Shown piece after piece: positions 28,130 through 37,447 of a stretch of 64,000 nucleotides of DNA. A program made the translations under genes and the position numbers. Each line of letters starts with the position of its first letter. Position 1 is the stretch's first letter. The notes beneath the pieces were generated by a model. The model saw only the letters and a list, made by a program, of their open reading frames with translations. It was not told the origin of the DNA and made no database searches. Origin of the DNA: Taibaiella sp. (GTDB lineage Bacteria; Bacteroidota; Bacteroidia; Chitinophagales; Chitinophagaceae); contig JAHBTQ010000002.1 of assembly GCA_019638495.1 (NCBI GenBank), positions 744,001 through 808,000 of the forward strand, in the 5' to 3' direction.

Positions 28130-28762
28130 TTACTGTTGTTGACCAAATCGAGCTTGAAAGTTTGCCCGTCTTCTATGTCCGACTATCTCATCAACTAAAT
28201 TCCTTAAATGGTCGCGTGGTTCAAATATATTACCAACTTCAAACTCAGTCTTATTTACCTTTTGATGAATTACATCTATTATCACTTCCGCCCGTTGACA
28301 TAGGAATTGTAAATTAGCCATAGACACACCGAAGGGCACTATTATTCTTCCTCTGTCTGTGTGAGCTATTGAGGTATCACGTTGAACAAGTATATTTTCA
28401 ACTATTTTATTGCCATTGTTTGTTTCTTCATTGTAAGTTATATCAATTTCGCTCAACAGCGCCTTAATTTCATTAGCAGTAAATAGGTCTGGCCTGGTAC
28501 TTAACCTGTCAATAAATGCTCGCAATGCAAAATGGTTATTCTTGTCGGTTTTAGTTGCAGGAAACAGCTTCGTTAATTCCAAAACAGTTAAACGCCAATA
28601 AGCAAAAATAGAAGTGCGAAGAAAAGCGTTATTGTCAATGATTTCACCTTCCATTCCAAAGATGGTTTGATGTAGGTATTCTAACACAAAGAATGAAGAG
28701 AATGCAATTTTAGCTATTCCAATTACCTCATCGAGGTCGGCTTTAATTTCTTGATCAGTCAT
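28130..28762 (-). CDS. AbiU2-like HEPN-domain protein
   Basis: 210 residues, mostly alpha-helical. Residues 128-134 (RDTSIAH, R-x5-H) followed by TDRGR match the HEPN RNase-type motif and the way AbiU2-like proteins show it. HEPN proteins with this motif are often metal-independent RNases acting in toxin-antitoxin or abortive-infection systems. The gene start overlaps the stop of the upstream PD-(D/E)XK gene by 4 bp (ATGA), so the two are translationally coupled. It is AT-rich relative to the preceding 27 kb. AbiU2 membership is by motif only. Confidence 0.6.
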   Translation of the reverse strand: MTDQEIKADLDEVIGIAKIAFSSFFVLEYLHQTIFGMEGEIIDNNAFLRTSIFAYWRLTVLELTKLFPATKTDKNNHFALRAFIDRLSTRPDLFTANEIKALLSEIDITYNEETNNGNKIVENILVQRDTSIAHTDRGRIIVPFGVSMANLQFLCQRAEVIIDVIHQKVNKTEFEVGNIFEPRDHLRNLVDEIVGHRRRANFQARFGQQQ

Positions 28763-29664
28763 AAGTCATTTTTTTTTGCTGTTGATTTCAATGGCACATC
28801 TTTAGCTGCTCGTAAGTTCCTTTTCCTTTTACCTTTTCCGAATATTACTATTGGCTTCCAACTATGAGGGACTTCTGACAATTCGAATTCTGCATTTACT
28901 TGATCAATTGTTAGATAATTGTCAGTCATATAAATGACAGCATAAAAGGTTTTCCAGTCTTCAGATCCTGCATATCCTTGAATATCTTCAAACACTCCAC
29001 CTATTACGGTTTTAGCTTCTTCAGCAGAATCTACAAATTTGTATTCTACTGCACTTTTCAAACGTTTGATTCCTATGTCTGGCTTATATGTCTTTGAGAC
29101 TTTTGCAATAGGTATTTCTCTTACGGTATCTGGAAATACATGAATCAATGTTTGATAAACCTCTTTTCGAACAATTGCCTCGTTTGTTGGTTCTATCTCC
29201 CTGTCAGAAAGTATTTTCGGAATTCCCCGTAATATTTGTTCTAATAAAAGTTTCGCTTCTATTCCCTCATTTTTGTCATTTTTTTCTAACTGAACGTGTG
29301 CGATCATTGCGTCAACATGCTTTCTTAAGACAGACTCGACTGGAGAATACAGAACATCTACATATGAGATATATTCCAATTCACTAAACTTGTTTTCGTA
29401 TTTGGAAAGTTCGGCGGAAAGTTTACCACTCATCCCAGGCAGACCAATATATTCATACGCAAAGTGTATTTTAAGTAAAATTGAGTCAAGAATATCTACG
29501 AGCCGTTCTTTGTTAAACTCCTTTTCTTCGTCATATACATCTTCACCCCCATGGTAATACATTTCATTTAATTCAACTGTTGCAATAGAACCTACAAGTT
29601 TCCGAGCTTCTAGCAAATCATCCTGAATGTTTTTATAAAAATTGGCGAAATCAAAGTCTCTCAT
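28759..29664 (-). CDS. PD-(D/E)XK nuclease-like protein, paired with the HEPN gene
   Basis: 301 residues. A helical N-terminal part (1-150) precedes a nuclease-like core: Asp196 in YKPDIGI and Glu207/Lys209 in AVEYKF, spaced as in PD-(D/E)XK endonucleases, followed by a core strand-helix pattern (FEDIQGYAGSEDWKTFYAVIYM). The layout resembles the DpnII/MboI-type C-terminal REase domain, here without a methyltransferase. It is the first gene of a two-gene unit with the HEPN gene and is probably a DNA-targeting effector or sensor of a defence module. The catalytic assignment is by motif reading only. Confidence 0.6.
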   Translation of the reverse strand: MRDFDFANFYKNIQDDLLEARKLVGSIATVELNEMYYHGGEDVYDEEKEFNKERLVDILDSILLKIHFAYEYIGLPGMSGKLSAELSKYENKFSELEYISYVDVLYSPVESVLRKHVDAMIAHVQLEKNDKNEGIEAKLLLEQILRGIPKILSDREIEPTNEAIVRKEVYQTLIHVFPDTVREIPIAKVSKTYKPDIGIKRLKSAVEYKFVDSAEEAKTVIGGVFEDIQGYAGSEDWKTFYAVIYMTDNYLTIDQVNAEFELSEVPHSWKPIVIFGKGKRKRNLRAAKDVPLKSTAKKNDL

Positions 29665-29695
29665 TTAGCTGAAGTTTAGAATTCACAAAATACAA

Positions 29696-29723
29696 AAAAG
29701 GCAACCATTTCTGATTGCCTTTT
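29696..29723. terminator. Hairpin on the right side of the cassette
   Basis: Stem AAAAGGCAA/TTGCCTTTT around a 10-nt loop. T-runs lie on both strands, so it can end the efflux operon transcript coming from the right as well as plus-strand transcripts. Confidence 0.75.
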
Positions 29724-29726
29724 CTT

Positions 29727-29811
29727 AGTAGGCTCGACAGGGGAAATGTCGAACCAAATATGGGAAGATTTGATTGAAATTTATAAGGTGGCAAAGAAAC
29801 TGAACCTTTGA
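29727..29811 (+). repeat. Right direct repeat flanking the two-gene cassette (ORF-tail-like)
   Basis: TAGGCTCGACAGGGGAAATGTCGAACCA continues into a 21-codon open frame (MSNQIWEDLIE..., stop TGA at 29809-29811), a diverged copy of 27,976-28,073. About 14 of 21 encoded residues agree. The rest of the gap to 30,065 holds only a 16-codon frame and no recognised gene. Confidence 0.65.
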
Positions 29812-30065
29812 AATTTCAATTGAAAATAGACCATGTTAATGCAATGTGTCTGTAATTTTATAGATGACTGAAGAGATCATACAACAATTAAAAATCTATA
29901 CCAAGGTAAAATAGAGACGCAGTTTATCATTTTTGAGTCACCGCTTTTTTTTGTCGCATTCTTTTGTCCGGGTTCGTGCTTTAGTTTTAGGTATTTACCA
30001 GATGCTATTGAAATACCCATATTGTAGTTTATACATGTAGATTAAGCGCATTATTTACCTTTCTT

Positions 30066-33000
30066 CTATTCCTTGTGCATCTTCATATTTTTTTTATATG
30101 TGAATTTTTCTTTTAACTGGTCTACTAAATAATATACCATCGGAACTAAAAACACTGTCAAAATTAATGATGAAAGAAGACCACCAATAATAACCCAAGC
30201 AAGCCCGTTTTTCCATTCTGCGGCTGTTCCAGTTGCCATTGCAATAGGGAGCATACCGACAACCATTGAAATCGTTGTCATTAGAATGGGTCTCATGCGC
30301 CCTTTTCCGGCAATTATTAGAGCTTCCTTAAAGTGTTTGCCTTCTGCTTTCAATTGATTGGTAAAATCCACAATTAGAATAGCATTTTTTACTACTAAAC
30401 CCATTAGCATTATCAGACCAAGCAATGCGAACAAACTCAAATTGCTTAAAGACAAATTCAATGCAAGGAATGCACCAATTGCCGCTACTGGAATAGAAAA
30501 CAAAACTACAAATGGATAAACAAAACTATCATAAAGTGCCACCATAATCAGGTAAATCAGCAAAAATGAGATCAGCAACACGGAACCTAAAGCTCCAAAA
30601 CTATCATTCTGTCTTTTAATGTCGCTACCCCAGGTCATTTGTATACCATTAGGTAACGGATTTTCCTTGAGATAGGATACTACATCATCCGCTACAGTTC
30701 CTGAAGGTCTTCCCAAAGCGTCAGAAGTTAGTGTAACCGCTGGTTGGCGGTCTTTCCTTTCTAAAAGAGACGGAGAATTGTCTTGCTCAACAGTTGCAAA
30801 TTGTGAAACTTCCACAGGCAACCCCATAGGGTTGATGATCGAAAGTTGTTGAACATCTTCATAATTTTGTCGTGAGAATTTATCTAACCAAATTCTTACA
30901 GGGAATTCTATGCCATTATCTGTTAATGTTGCATCGTCATTACCGGTAAACGCTGTTCTTAGGTTCAATCCAACATAAGCCGTTGTCAAGCCCAATCGTT
31001 GCATTTTATCCTTGTCTGGAATTATTTTGTATTCCGGACTACCTGCTTCTACAGATAAGCGAACATTATCAGCACCTGGTATTTTTTCAATTATGGTTTT
31101 TAGTTCTTCACCGGTTTTCATCACCAAGTTCAAATTACTCCCGCTTAATGTAATTTCTATAGGTGCTGATCGAGGTATTAAACCTAAAGCAGCCATTGAA
31201 TAATTTATACTCGGAAATTTCGACTTTAAGTCGGCTCTAAGTTTTTTCATAAATGTTTCTGTCGGCACATTTTTGAGTTCTTTTTTGGACTTCAATTGAA
31301 TCGTAAATTCTGTTTTATTTGCAGAACCTACACCCAAACTTCCTATTCCTGTGCTTGGTCCACCAATGTTGCTGAATACCGTAGCTACTTCAGGTTGTTG
31401 AATAATGTATGTTTCAATTTTTTGAGCAATATTATTGTTTCGCTGAATAGAAGTTGATTTGTCAAATTCCAAAGCCATTTTGAATTTTCCTTGGTCGCCT
31501 GTTGAGATCAGTTCTTTTCCAATAATTCCTTGCTTCATAATTCCTAACGTAATTACAAAAAGCAACAAAATAACTCCTGTAAAAATGAGTTTATGACTCA
31601 AAACCCATTCTAATTGCCTGCCGTACCAATTGGTGAAAGTTTCTAATTGATGCTCAAACCCAAGCAAGAAACGATTGAAATTGTTAGTTGGCTGTAAATC
31701 TTCCTTCTTACCAATACGCGATGCCAGCCAAGGTGTAAGCGTAAAACCTACCAATAAGCTGGTAAGAGTAGAAGTCACTACAACTACTGAAAACTGTTTG
31801 AGCATGTCGGCAACAAACACTTGCAAAAAAAGAATTGGCAAAAACACGACAACATCAACCAATGTGATAGATATTGCAGCGTAGCCTATTTCTGTTCGTC
31901 CATCCATGGCTGCAACTCGTTTGTCTTTTCCTTTGTCTAAGTGCTTTTGAATGTTCTCCAATACTACCACTGCATCATCCACCAAAATGCCTATGATTAA
32001 TGACATTGCAAGCAAGGTCATAAGGTTGAGTGTGTAACCCAGCAGCCACATCACTGCAAATGCTGTAACTAAAGAAGTTGGGATGGCTACAATTACAATT
32101 AAAGAATTTCTGAAACTTCTTAGAAATAAAAGCATTACCAATGAAACCAATAAAACTGCTAATATCAAATCAAATACGACAGAATCTACTGCAGCAATGG
32201 TGTTGTCTGTGCTATCGTCTGCTATTATAAATTTCACACCAGAAATAGAATTTTGCTGTTCGATGTATTTAAATCTTTCTTTAACTAATTTTGAAACATC
32301 AACGGCATTAGCATCACCTTGTTTTTTCAGCATTAAACCAATGCCGTTTTTGCCATTATAGCGACTAATAGAAGTTGTTTCTTTTATGCCATCAATAACC
32401 TCTGCTACATCTTTCACATAAACTGGACTGCCTAAAACAGGCATTCCCACCTGAACATTTTTAATGTCGTTTAATGATTTGAATTTTCCAGTTAAACGAA
32501 CTGAATTATTTTCGTTTTCAGTTTGTACTTTGCCGGCAGGTAAATCTATGCCTGATCGATTAATGGCTTCAACAACCTGAACCATTGAAATTTTGTATAT
32601 TTTCAGTTTGTCCTGACTAATTTTCACTTGAACTTCTCTTTCTTCTCCTCCTAATATTGTGATCTCCGCAACGCCCTTTATTTGTTGGATTTGTGGTAGA
32701 TAATCATCTTTTAATTTTTGATAAAACTCTGTGGCAGACAAATTACTTGTTGCACTTATAGACATTATCGGCAAATCATTTGGGGAAACTTTACTCATCA
32801 CAGGGCTTAAAATGTCCTGTGGTAGATCTTTGCGAATGTTATCAATGTAGCGTTGGGCATCTTGCATTGTTTTATCTAAATCCGTGCCGTATTTCAGATT
32901 TGCAATGATGATAGATGCATTAGGTAGTGATTTTGTTACCAGGTAATCAACCCCTTCCAAGTTGGATAATGCATCTTCTATTTTTCGTGAAACTGATGTT

Positions 33001-33179
33001 TCTACTTCATTGGGTTCGGCACCTGGATATACTGTTTTAATTACCACTACTGGTTGATTAAAGTCAGGCATTAATTCGTAACTCAGATTTTTATATCCTA
33101 TAAAACCCAACAAAGTAAATACGCTGAACAGAACTATTATCAACGACGGACGTTTAATTGAAATTTCTGTAATATTCAT
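30066..33179 (-). CDS. RND-family efflux transporter, HAE1 type (inner-membrane pump)
   Basis: 1037 residues with the RND duplicated layout: TM1 at the N-terminus, a large periplasmic porter domain, TM2-6, a second porter domain and TM8-12. The proton-relay Asp pair is visible in TM4 (IGILVDDAVVVLENI). Full-length for the hydrophobe/amphiphile efflux (AcrB-like) family. It would pump a drug, dye or organic substrate from the periplasm or inner membrane out through the TolC-like gene two steps upstream. It is the last gene of the minus-strand operon, 14 bp after the MFP gene. Confidence 0.92.
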   Translation of the reverse strand: MNITEISIKRPSLIIVLFSVFTLLGFIGYKNLSYELMPDFNQPVVVIKTVYPGAEPNEVETSVSRKIEDALSNLEGVDYLVTKSLPNASIIIANLKYGTDLDKTMQDAQRYIDNIRKDLPQDILSPVMSKVSPNDLPIMSISATSNLSATEFYQKLKDDYLPQIQQIKGVAEITILGGEEREVQVKISQDKLKIYKISMVQVVEAINRSGIDLPAGKVQTENENNSVRLTGKFKSLNDIKNVQVGMPVLGSPVYVKDVAEVIDGIKETTSISRYNGKNGIGLMLKKQGDANAVDVSKLVKERFKYIEQQNSISGVKFIIADDSTDNTIAAVDSVVFDLILAVLLVSLVMLLFLRSFRNSLIVIVAIPTSLVTAFAVMWLLGYTLNLMTLLAMSLIIGILVDDAVVVLENIQKHLDKGKDKRVAAMDGRTEIGYAAISITLVDVVVFLPILFLQVFVADMLKQFSVVVVTSTLTSLLVGFTLTPWLASRIGKKEDLQPTNNFNRFLLGFEHQLETFTNWYGRQLEWVLSHKLIFTGVILLLFVITLGIMKQGIIGKELISTGDQGKFKMALEFDKSTSIQRNNNIAQKIETYIIQQPEVATVFSNIGGPSTGIGSLGVGSANKTEFTIQLKSKKELKNVPTETFMKKLRADLKSKFPSINYSMAALGLIPRSAPIEITLSGSNLNLVMKTGEELKTIIEKIPGADNVRLSVEAGSPEYKIIPDKDKMQRLGLTTAYVGLNLRTAFTGNDDATLTDNGIEFPVRIWLDKFSRQNYEDVQQLSIINPMGLPVEVSQFATVEQDNSPSLLERKDRQPAVTLTSDALGRPSGTVADDVVSYLKENPLPNGIQMTWGSDIKRQNDSFGALGSVLLISFLLIYLIMVALYDSFVYPFVVLFSIPVAAIGAFLALNLSLSNLSLFALLGLIMLMGLVVKNAILIVDFTNQLKAEGKHFKEALIIAGKGRMRPILMTTISMVVGMLPIAMATGTAAEWKNGLAWVIIGGLLSSLILTVFLVPMVYYLVDQLKEKFTYKKNMKMHKE

Positions 33180-33193
33180 TTTTTGCTTTGATT

Positions 33194-34264
33194 TTATTTA
33201 ACTGATACACTTGCACCGTCAAAAAGATTTATAAATCCATCTGTGACAATTACATCACCTTCATTTAATCCGCTTGATACAACTACTTTATTCTGTATCC
33301 TTTTCGAAATAGTGATACTATACAATATAGACTTGCCGTTTTTAATCAAATAGATTTGTGGTTGATCTGCCGATCCTACTATTGCTGATGCAGGAATAAT
33401 TATGCCCTTTTCCTGGGTGGTATTTTTCAAATTCACTTTGCCAAACATCCCTGATTTTATTTTCAAATCTGGTGTATTATTTACCGTAAACTGAATTTGA
33501 AAGCTATTACCCATATTTGCTTTACTGCCTATCATGGTTGCCTTTCCGGTTAATAGGATATCAGAATAAGCGTCTACTATTAGAGAATAGCTTTGGTTTA
33601 TTTTGAATTTGCTCAACTCATTTTCGGGAACATTTACTGTGAATTTTAAAATTTTGATGTCCGTTATTTGGAGTAATGGAACCCCGGGAGCAGCGAATGC
33701 TCCCTCTTCACTTAATTTTGCAGTAACTACACCGTCAAAAGGTGCTTCAACAGTGGTTTTGTTTATTTGTTCAAGCAATGTGGCTCTTTGCACTTTTGCA
33801 GATCTTAACCCTAATTCTGTTTTCTCTAACTGAACACCTTGTATGGCATCGGCTTTAGCTAAAATCGTATATCGATTTAAATCAGCTTCAAAGCCTTCAA
33901 TTTGCACCTCAATAGTTTGTAGTTGCAGTTTCAATAGTGTATTATCTAATCGCACTAATGATTGTCCTTTGTTTACCACACTTCCTACATCTACTAATAC
34001 CTCTTTTATTTTTCCTTGTAAATCTGCACTTATTTTCGTTTCCTTTTTAGGTTCAAATGTTCCTGAATAAGAAGATTCAACATTCACATTTTCTATTTGC
34101 AACGTGTCCGCCTGAACATTGATAGCTTGTGCTTTATCGTACTGATAAACTTTGCTTTGCGTAGTTTCTTTGTTGTTTTTTAATTTGATTACTATCAAGG
34201 CAATAAGTGCCAGTGGTATTATAAAGTATAGTGATTTCCTGAGGAGCGATGTTTTCGTATTCAT
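33194..34264 (-). CDS. Efflux RND periplasmic adaptor subunit (membrane fusion protein)
   Basis: 356 residues. An N-terminal membrane anchor (about 10-26) is followed by a lipoyl/barrel-sandwich half (AQGKIKEVLVDVGSVVNKGQSLVRLD-type pattern around 85-110), an alpha-hairpin, the returning lipoyl half (TVEAPFDGVV), a beta-barrel and a membrane-proximal domain. It bridges the inner-membrane pump and the outer-membrane channel. Tightly packed: 14 bp from the RND gene and 8 bp from the TolC gene. Confidence 0.92.
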   Translation of the reverse strand: MNTKTSLLRKSLYFIIPLALIALIVIKLKNNKETTQSKVYQYDKAQAINVQADTLQIENVNVESSYSGTFEPKKETKISADLQGKIKEVLVDVGSVVNKGQSLVRLDNTLLKLQLQTIEVQIEGFEADLNRYTILAKADAIQGVQLEKTELGLRSAKVQRATLLEQINKTTVEAPFDGVVTAKLSEEGAFAAPGVPLLQITDIKILKFTVNVPENELSKFKINQSYSLIVDAYSDILLTGKATMIGSKANMGNSFQIQFTVNNTPDLKIKSGMFGKVNLKNTTQEKGIIIPASAIVGSADQPQIYLIKNGKSILYSITISKRIQNKVVVSSGLNEGDVIVTDGFINLFDGASVSVK

Positions 34265-34272
34265 TGTAATAT

Positions 34273-35607
34273 TTATTTAGATGTTGAGATATTGCCAGTT
34301 AGTTTTTTAAGCTCTAAATCTGCTTTTAGATAATCGATTACTGCTGATAAGTAGGTTTGTTGTGCTTCTCTCAATGCATTATCTGCAAGTACAATGTCTG
34401 TTAAGCTTGCCATTCCTTCTTTTTGTTGAAGTTCCGTTTGCTCATAAATTGTCTTAGCCAGTTTGATTTGTTCTAAAGTAGTTGCAACTGATTTTTGGGC
34501 AACCAATGTTTGCAGTTTTGCGTTTTCAACCTGCATATGATTTTGTTCGGTAAGTAGGCCAGATTGAAGTTCACTGTTTTGAAGTTCAAGTTTTTTCTGA
34601 CTAATTTTCCGCTGTGTAACAGTTCCGTTGAACAATGGATAGGATAATAGAATTCCTGCAAAGCCAATGGGATAAAAATTCAAAAATGAGTTTGGCAGTC
34701 CATTATACCCAAATCCGGTAGTGCCATAAGTACCGATAAGATTGAGCGAAGGCAACAACCTTGATTTGTTTAGTGTGCTTAGTTCACTCGATAGTAGTCG
34801 GTTTTGCGCCTTTAATATTCGAATGTCCAAAATGGACGAAGGTGTATATTCATTTGTGTTTTGATATTGAATGTCCGCTTCAATTTGTAGTTTGTGCTCC
34901 ATGGATACACCCATTGCAAATTTCAAAGCATTTAGAACTTGCTCATATTTACTTCTTATATTCTCCTTTTGTGTGGCAAGTTGTGATATTTGCAATTTTA
35001 CCTTGCTTACATCTGTCCCTTTAGCAAGCAATTGTTCATGGAGTAGTTGAATGTTTTTTAATAGCCTTTCAGCATTTATAAGGTTACTGTCAATAAAAGC
35101 CATCTGATGCTGCAAAATTTGAGCATTGTAGTACAGGTTAGAAATTTCAAAATAGATTTGTTCTTCCGTCTTTTGGTATTGCAATTCTGTTATTTCCGAT
35201 AGGATTTTTGTGGTTTGAATGGCTCCGTAAATTTGCGGATTGTAAACAGACATTGACAACTGCAAATTTGCGTTGATGTTGTGCGGAACACCAAATTGAG
35301 CTTCTTTAAACTGTCCATCAGGTGCTGTTGGGCTAAATGTTGACAGAGGCATTAACTGATAGGGAAGGTTTGTGAAATACTTGTAGTCGGCATTCACAGT
35401 TACCTTCGGAACTAAATTTGCTTTTGCTTCTTTCGCTTTTTGCTCACCAATGGCAATACTATTTCTACTCATTTGCAGGCTTTTATTTCGAACCTGTGCC
35501 GTATCAATACACTGCTGCAATGTCCATACCTGGGCTTGCGCTCTATAAACTCCTATTAAAAACAACAGCAGTAGCAATGCCTGTTTGTGAATGTTTACTA
35601 ACTTCAT
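34273..35607 (-). CDS. TolC-family outer membrane efflux protein
   Basis: 444 residues with a signal peptide ending RAQA and a mature start QVWTLQQCIDTAQ. Two internally repeated OEP halves of long coiled helices (about 60-220 and 270-430) are separated by a hydrophobic/aromatic beta section (YGTTGFGYNGLPNSFLNF), as in TolC. It forms the trimeric outer-membrane duct of the tripartite pump. Confidence 0.92.
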   Translation of the reverse strand: MKLVNIHKQALLLLLFLIGVYRAQAQVWTLQQCIDTAQVRNKSLQMSRNSIAIGEQKAKEAKANLVPKVTVNADYKYFTNLPYQLMPLSTFSPTAPDGQFKEAQFGVPHNINANLQLSMSVYNPQIYGAIQTTKILSEITELQYQKTEEQIYFEISNLYYNAQILQHQMAFIDSNLINAERLLKNIQLLHEQLLAKGTDVSKVKLQISQLATQKENIRSKYEQVLNALKFAMGVSMEHKLQIEADIQYQNTNEYTPSSILDIRILKAQNRLLSSELSTLNKSRLLPSLNLIGTYGTTGFGYNGLPNSFLNFYPIGFAGILLSYPLFNGTVTQRKISQKKLELQNSELQSGLLTEQNHMQVENAKLQTLVAQKSVATTLEQIKLAKTIYEQTELQQKEGMASLTDIVLADNALREAQQTYLSAVIDYLKADLELKKLTGNISTSK

Positions 35608-35620
35608 TAGTCAATTTTTT

Positions 35621-35908
35621 TTACTTAATGAGCAATAATTGGCTTTCAATCGTTCCTTCTACCCAATGTTTTACCATTGGCGCAATGTTTACATAGTCTC
35701 CCGGCATTAGTGTAACTTTTAAGCCATTTTCATTTTCAAAAATCACCTCTCCTTCCATACATATCAGAAGCGCTGGTGTTTTTGTTATGTGTTCTTTTAA
35801 TATCCCGCCTCGCAAAATTTGTATGGCGGTTGCATTGCCCAGTTCACTTTTAAAAAGAGCAATTGCTGAAACTGGTTTTTCCTGTGTATGTAGTTCTTTT
35901 ATGTTCAT
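35621..35908 (-). CDS. Small single-domain cupin protein
   Basis: 95 residues forming one cupin barrel: ATAIQILRGGILKEHITKTPALLICMEGEVIF, MPGDYVNI, and APMVKHWVEG, although the first cupin histidine pattern is incomplete. It may bind a metal or small ligand and could sense or modify a pump substrate; nothing more specific is visible. The start codon overlaps the stop of the upstream lipoprotein gene (ATGA). Confidence 0.75.
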   Translation of the reverse strand: MNIKELHTQEKPVSAIALFKSELGNATAIQILRGGILKEHITKTPALLICMEGEVIFENENGLKVTLMPGDYVNIAPMVKHWVEGTIESQLLLIK

Positions 35909-36366
35909 TGGAAATATTGATTAAATGTTGTGAATGAAATCTGGATGTTGTCAAATTGCTTTGATGCTTCGGTGTCGTCTTTGGCTTCTGAAAGTTCATT
36001 TACCATATCAATGTAGGGCAACAGCCATTTGTGTAGTTCATCGTGGGCCTGGCCTTCCATTGTACAATTGGACGTAAGTATTTCGATGTTGGATTGTAAC
36101 TTTTCGGCTAGTGATTTGTAGTCTTTTTGTTGAGCTTTAGAGAAAGAAATGACATCGTTTTCCATATTACGGATATGAGTTATCATATTTGCATCTACCT
36201 TCCATTTTTCTCCATTGTTAAGTTCAATGGTTTGTATTTCAGCTTTATGCTCATGTTCTTCGTGAGTAGCGGGTTCGGTTTGCTCGTTTGATGTTTCGTT
36301 TGGGGTATTACCACAACTGAAAAGAAAAAAACTGAGCGCAGCAAGTAAGATCGTTATCTTCTTCAT
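35905..36366 (-). CDS. Lipoprotein with His-rich linker, efflux-operon component
   Basis: 153 residues. The lipobox FLFSC at residues 14-18 is followed by an acidic/histidine linker (ATHEEHEHKAE) and a helical domain with scattered His and Met (DANMITHIRNMENDV, EGQAHDELHKW). The histidine clusters hint at metal binding. It overlaps both neighbours by 4 bp, so it belongs to the efflux operon. Confidence 0.65.
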   Translation of the reverse strand: MKKITILLAALSFFLFSCGNTPNETSNEQTEPATHEEHEHKAEIQTIELNNGEKWKVDANMITHIRNMENDVISFSKAQQKDYKSLAEKLQSNIEILTSNCTMEGQAHDELHKWLLPYIDMVNELSEAKDDTEASKQFDNIQISFTTFNQYFQ

Positions 36367-36752
36367 GATCTCTTTTTTGTTATTGTGAAATGTGCAATGA
36401 TTGCAAATACAAGGGTTACAGAAATTCTAAACACCATTGCTTTTATTGTTTTTGCTTCGTAGATAACACCAGAATTGGCGTGAAATAGAAGCCCTACAAA
36501 AGCCGATACTAGAATAAGCGTTGAGATTCCTAAGAGTGCAGCTGTCCATTTGCTACCTTTGACATACCCATACGCAGCGAAAAAATATATAATGCTACTG
36601 ATGAAATTTGACCAAACCACAAACAAAACGTAATTGCCCTCTTTGGCTCTAATACCAAACAAATCAAATATTACTGATGTGCTAAGGAAAAAGGTAAGCA
36701 ATCCAAACCCTGCCAGGAGTGCTGCTAATATGTATGGAATGTATTTTTTCAC
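36363..36752 (-). CDS. Four-helix membrane protein, efflux-operon component
   Basis: 129 residues with about four transmembrane segments and few charged residues. No family was recognised. The 4-bp overlap with the lipoprotein gene and the 90-bp gap to tetR place it within the same minus-strand operon. Confidence 0.6.
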   Translation of the reverse strand: MKKYIPYILAALLAGFGLLTFFLSTSVIFDLFGIRAKEGNYVLFVVWSNFISSIIYFFAAYGYVKGSKWTAALLGISTLILVSAFVGLLFHANSGVIYEAKTIKAMVFRISVTLVFAIIAHFTITKKRS

Positions 36753-36842
36753 TTTCTATGGTTTTACTATTTCTACAGTTTAATGCATTGTATAGAATTA
36801 CGGTCCTAAAAAATAACCGTTTCATTTTTGGGGCAGTTCATT

Positions 36843-37436
36843 CTAATGCTTGTTTCTTATTAATGTCAATACTGATTGTATCATTTTGTCCCCATTTGTC
36901 TTTATGTCAAATTGAAAATTTGCTACTCGCCATTTGAACATTTGAAGGCGAAACGTCCCCATTACAATATGCATCAGCTCATCATTGGTTATTTCATTAG
37001 TAAATGTTTTCTTTTCTTGCCCTTCCATTATTATCGGCATCAGGTGCTTTATCTTTACACCCATAATTTCCAATATTGTTTCATTGATCCGTTGGCTTTC
37101 TTCCATTAGCCCGTCAGAAAATACAGCAACTACATAGTGAGGGTTCTTTTCGAAAAAAGAAAATTGGCTCTGAAAAAGGGTTACAAACTTTTCTTCTGGT
37201 GTTTGTTCAGCAGAAATTGCCTTAGTGTATCGCTCGTCCATATTCCTGGCAAGATATTTAAGCAATGCAATGATGATTTCTTCCTTGCCCGTAAAATGCC
37301 TGTATATAGCACTTTCCGAGAATTTCATTTCTTTAGCCAAGTTCTTTATTGTCAAACCACTAATACCCGAAACGGTTAGTATCTTGCCCGCTGCTCCTAT
37401 AATTTCAAGTTGCCTGTCTGAAATTGTTGTTGTCAT
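36843..37436 (-). CDS. TetR/AcrR-family transcriptional regulator
   Basis: The start at 37436 (MTTTISDRQLEIIGAAGKIL) is the normal beginning; the long frame to 37607 runs into the preceding gene and is not family-like. About 197 residues: a TetR HTH in residues 8-55 (VSGISGLTIKNLAKEM, SESAIYRHFTGKEEII) and a helical ligand domain. It probably represses the operon by binding the perfect palindrome at 37,877-37,892. It is encoded as the second gene of the efflux operon, so it would be autoregulated. Confidence 0.88.
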   Translation of the reverse strand: MTTTISDRQLEIIGAAGKILTVSGISGLTIKNLAKEMKFSESAIYRHFTGKEEIIIALLKYLARNMDERYTKAISAEQTPEEKFVTLFQSQFSFFEKNPHYVVAVFSDGLMEESQRINETILEIMGVKIKHLMPIIMEGQEKKTFTNEITNDELMHIVMGTFRLQMFKWRVANFQFDIKTNGDKMIQSVLTLIRNKH

Positions 37437-37447
37437 ATTTAATAATT

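Noticed and set aside
29863-29913. 16-codon frame MTEEIIQQLKIYTKVK
   Set aside because: Too short to support; it might be a remnant of a truncated gene but nothing confirms this.
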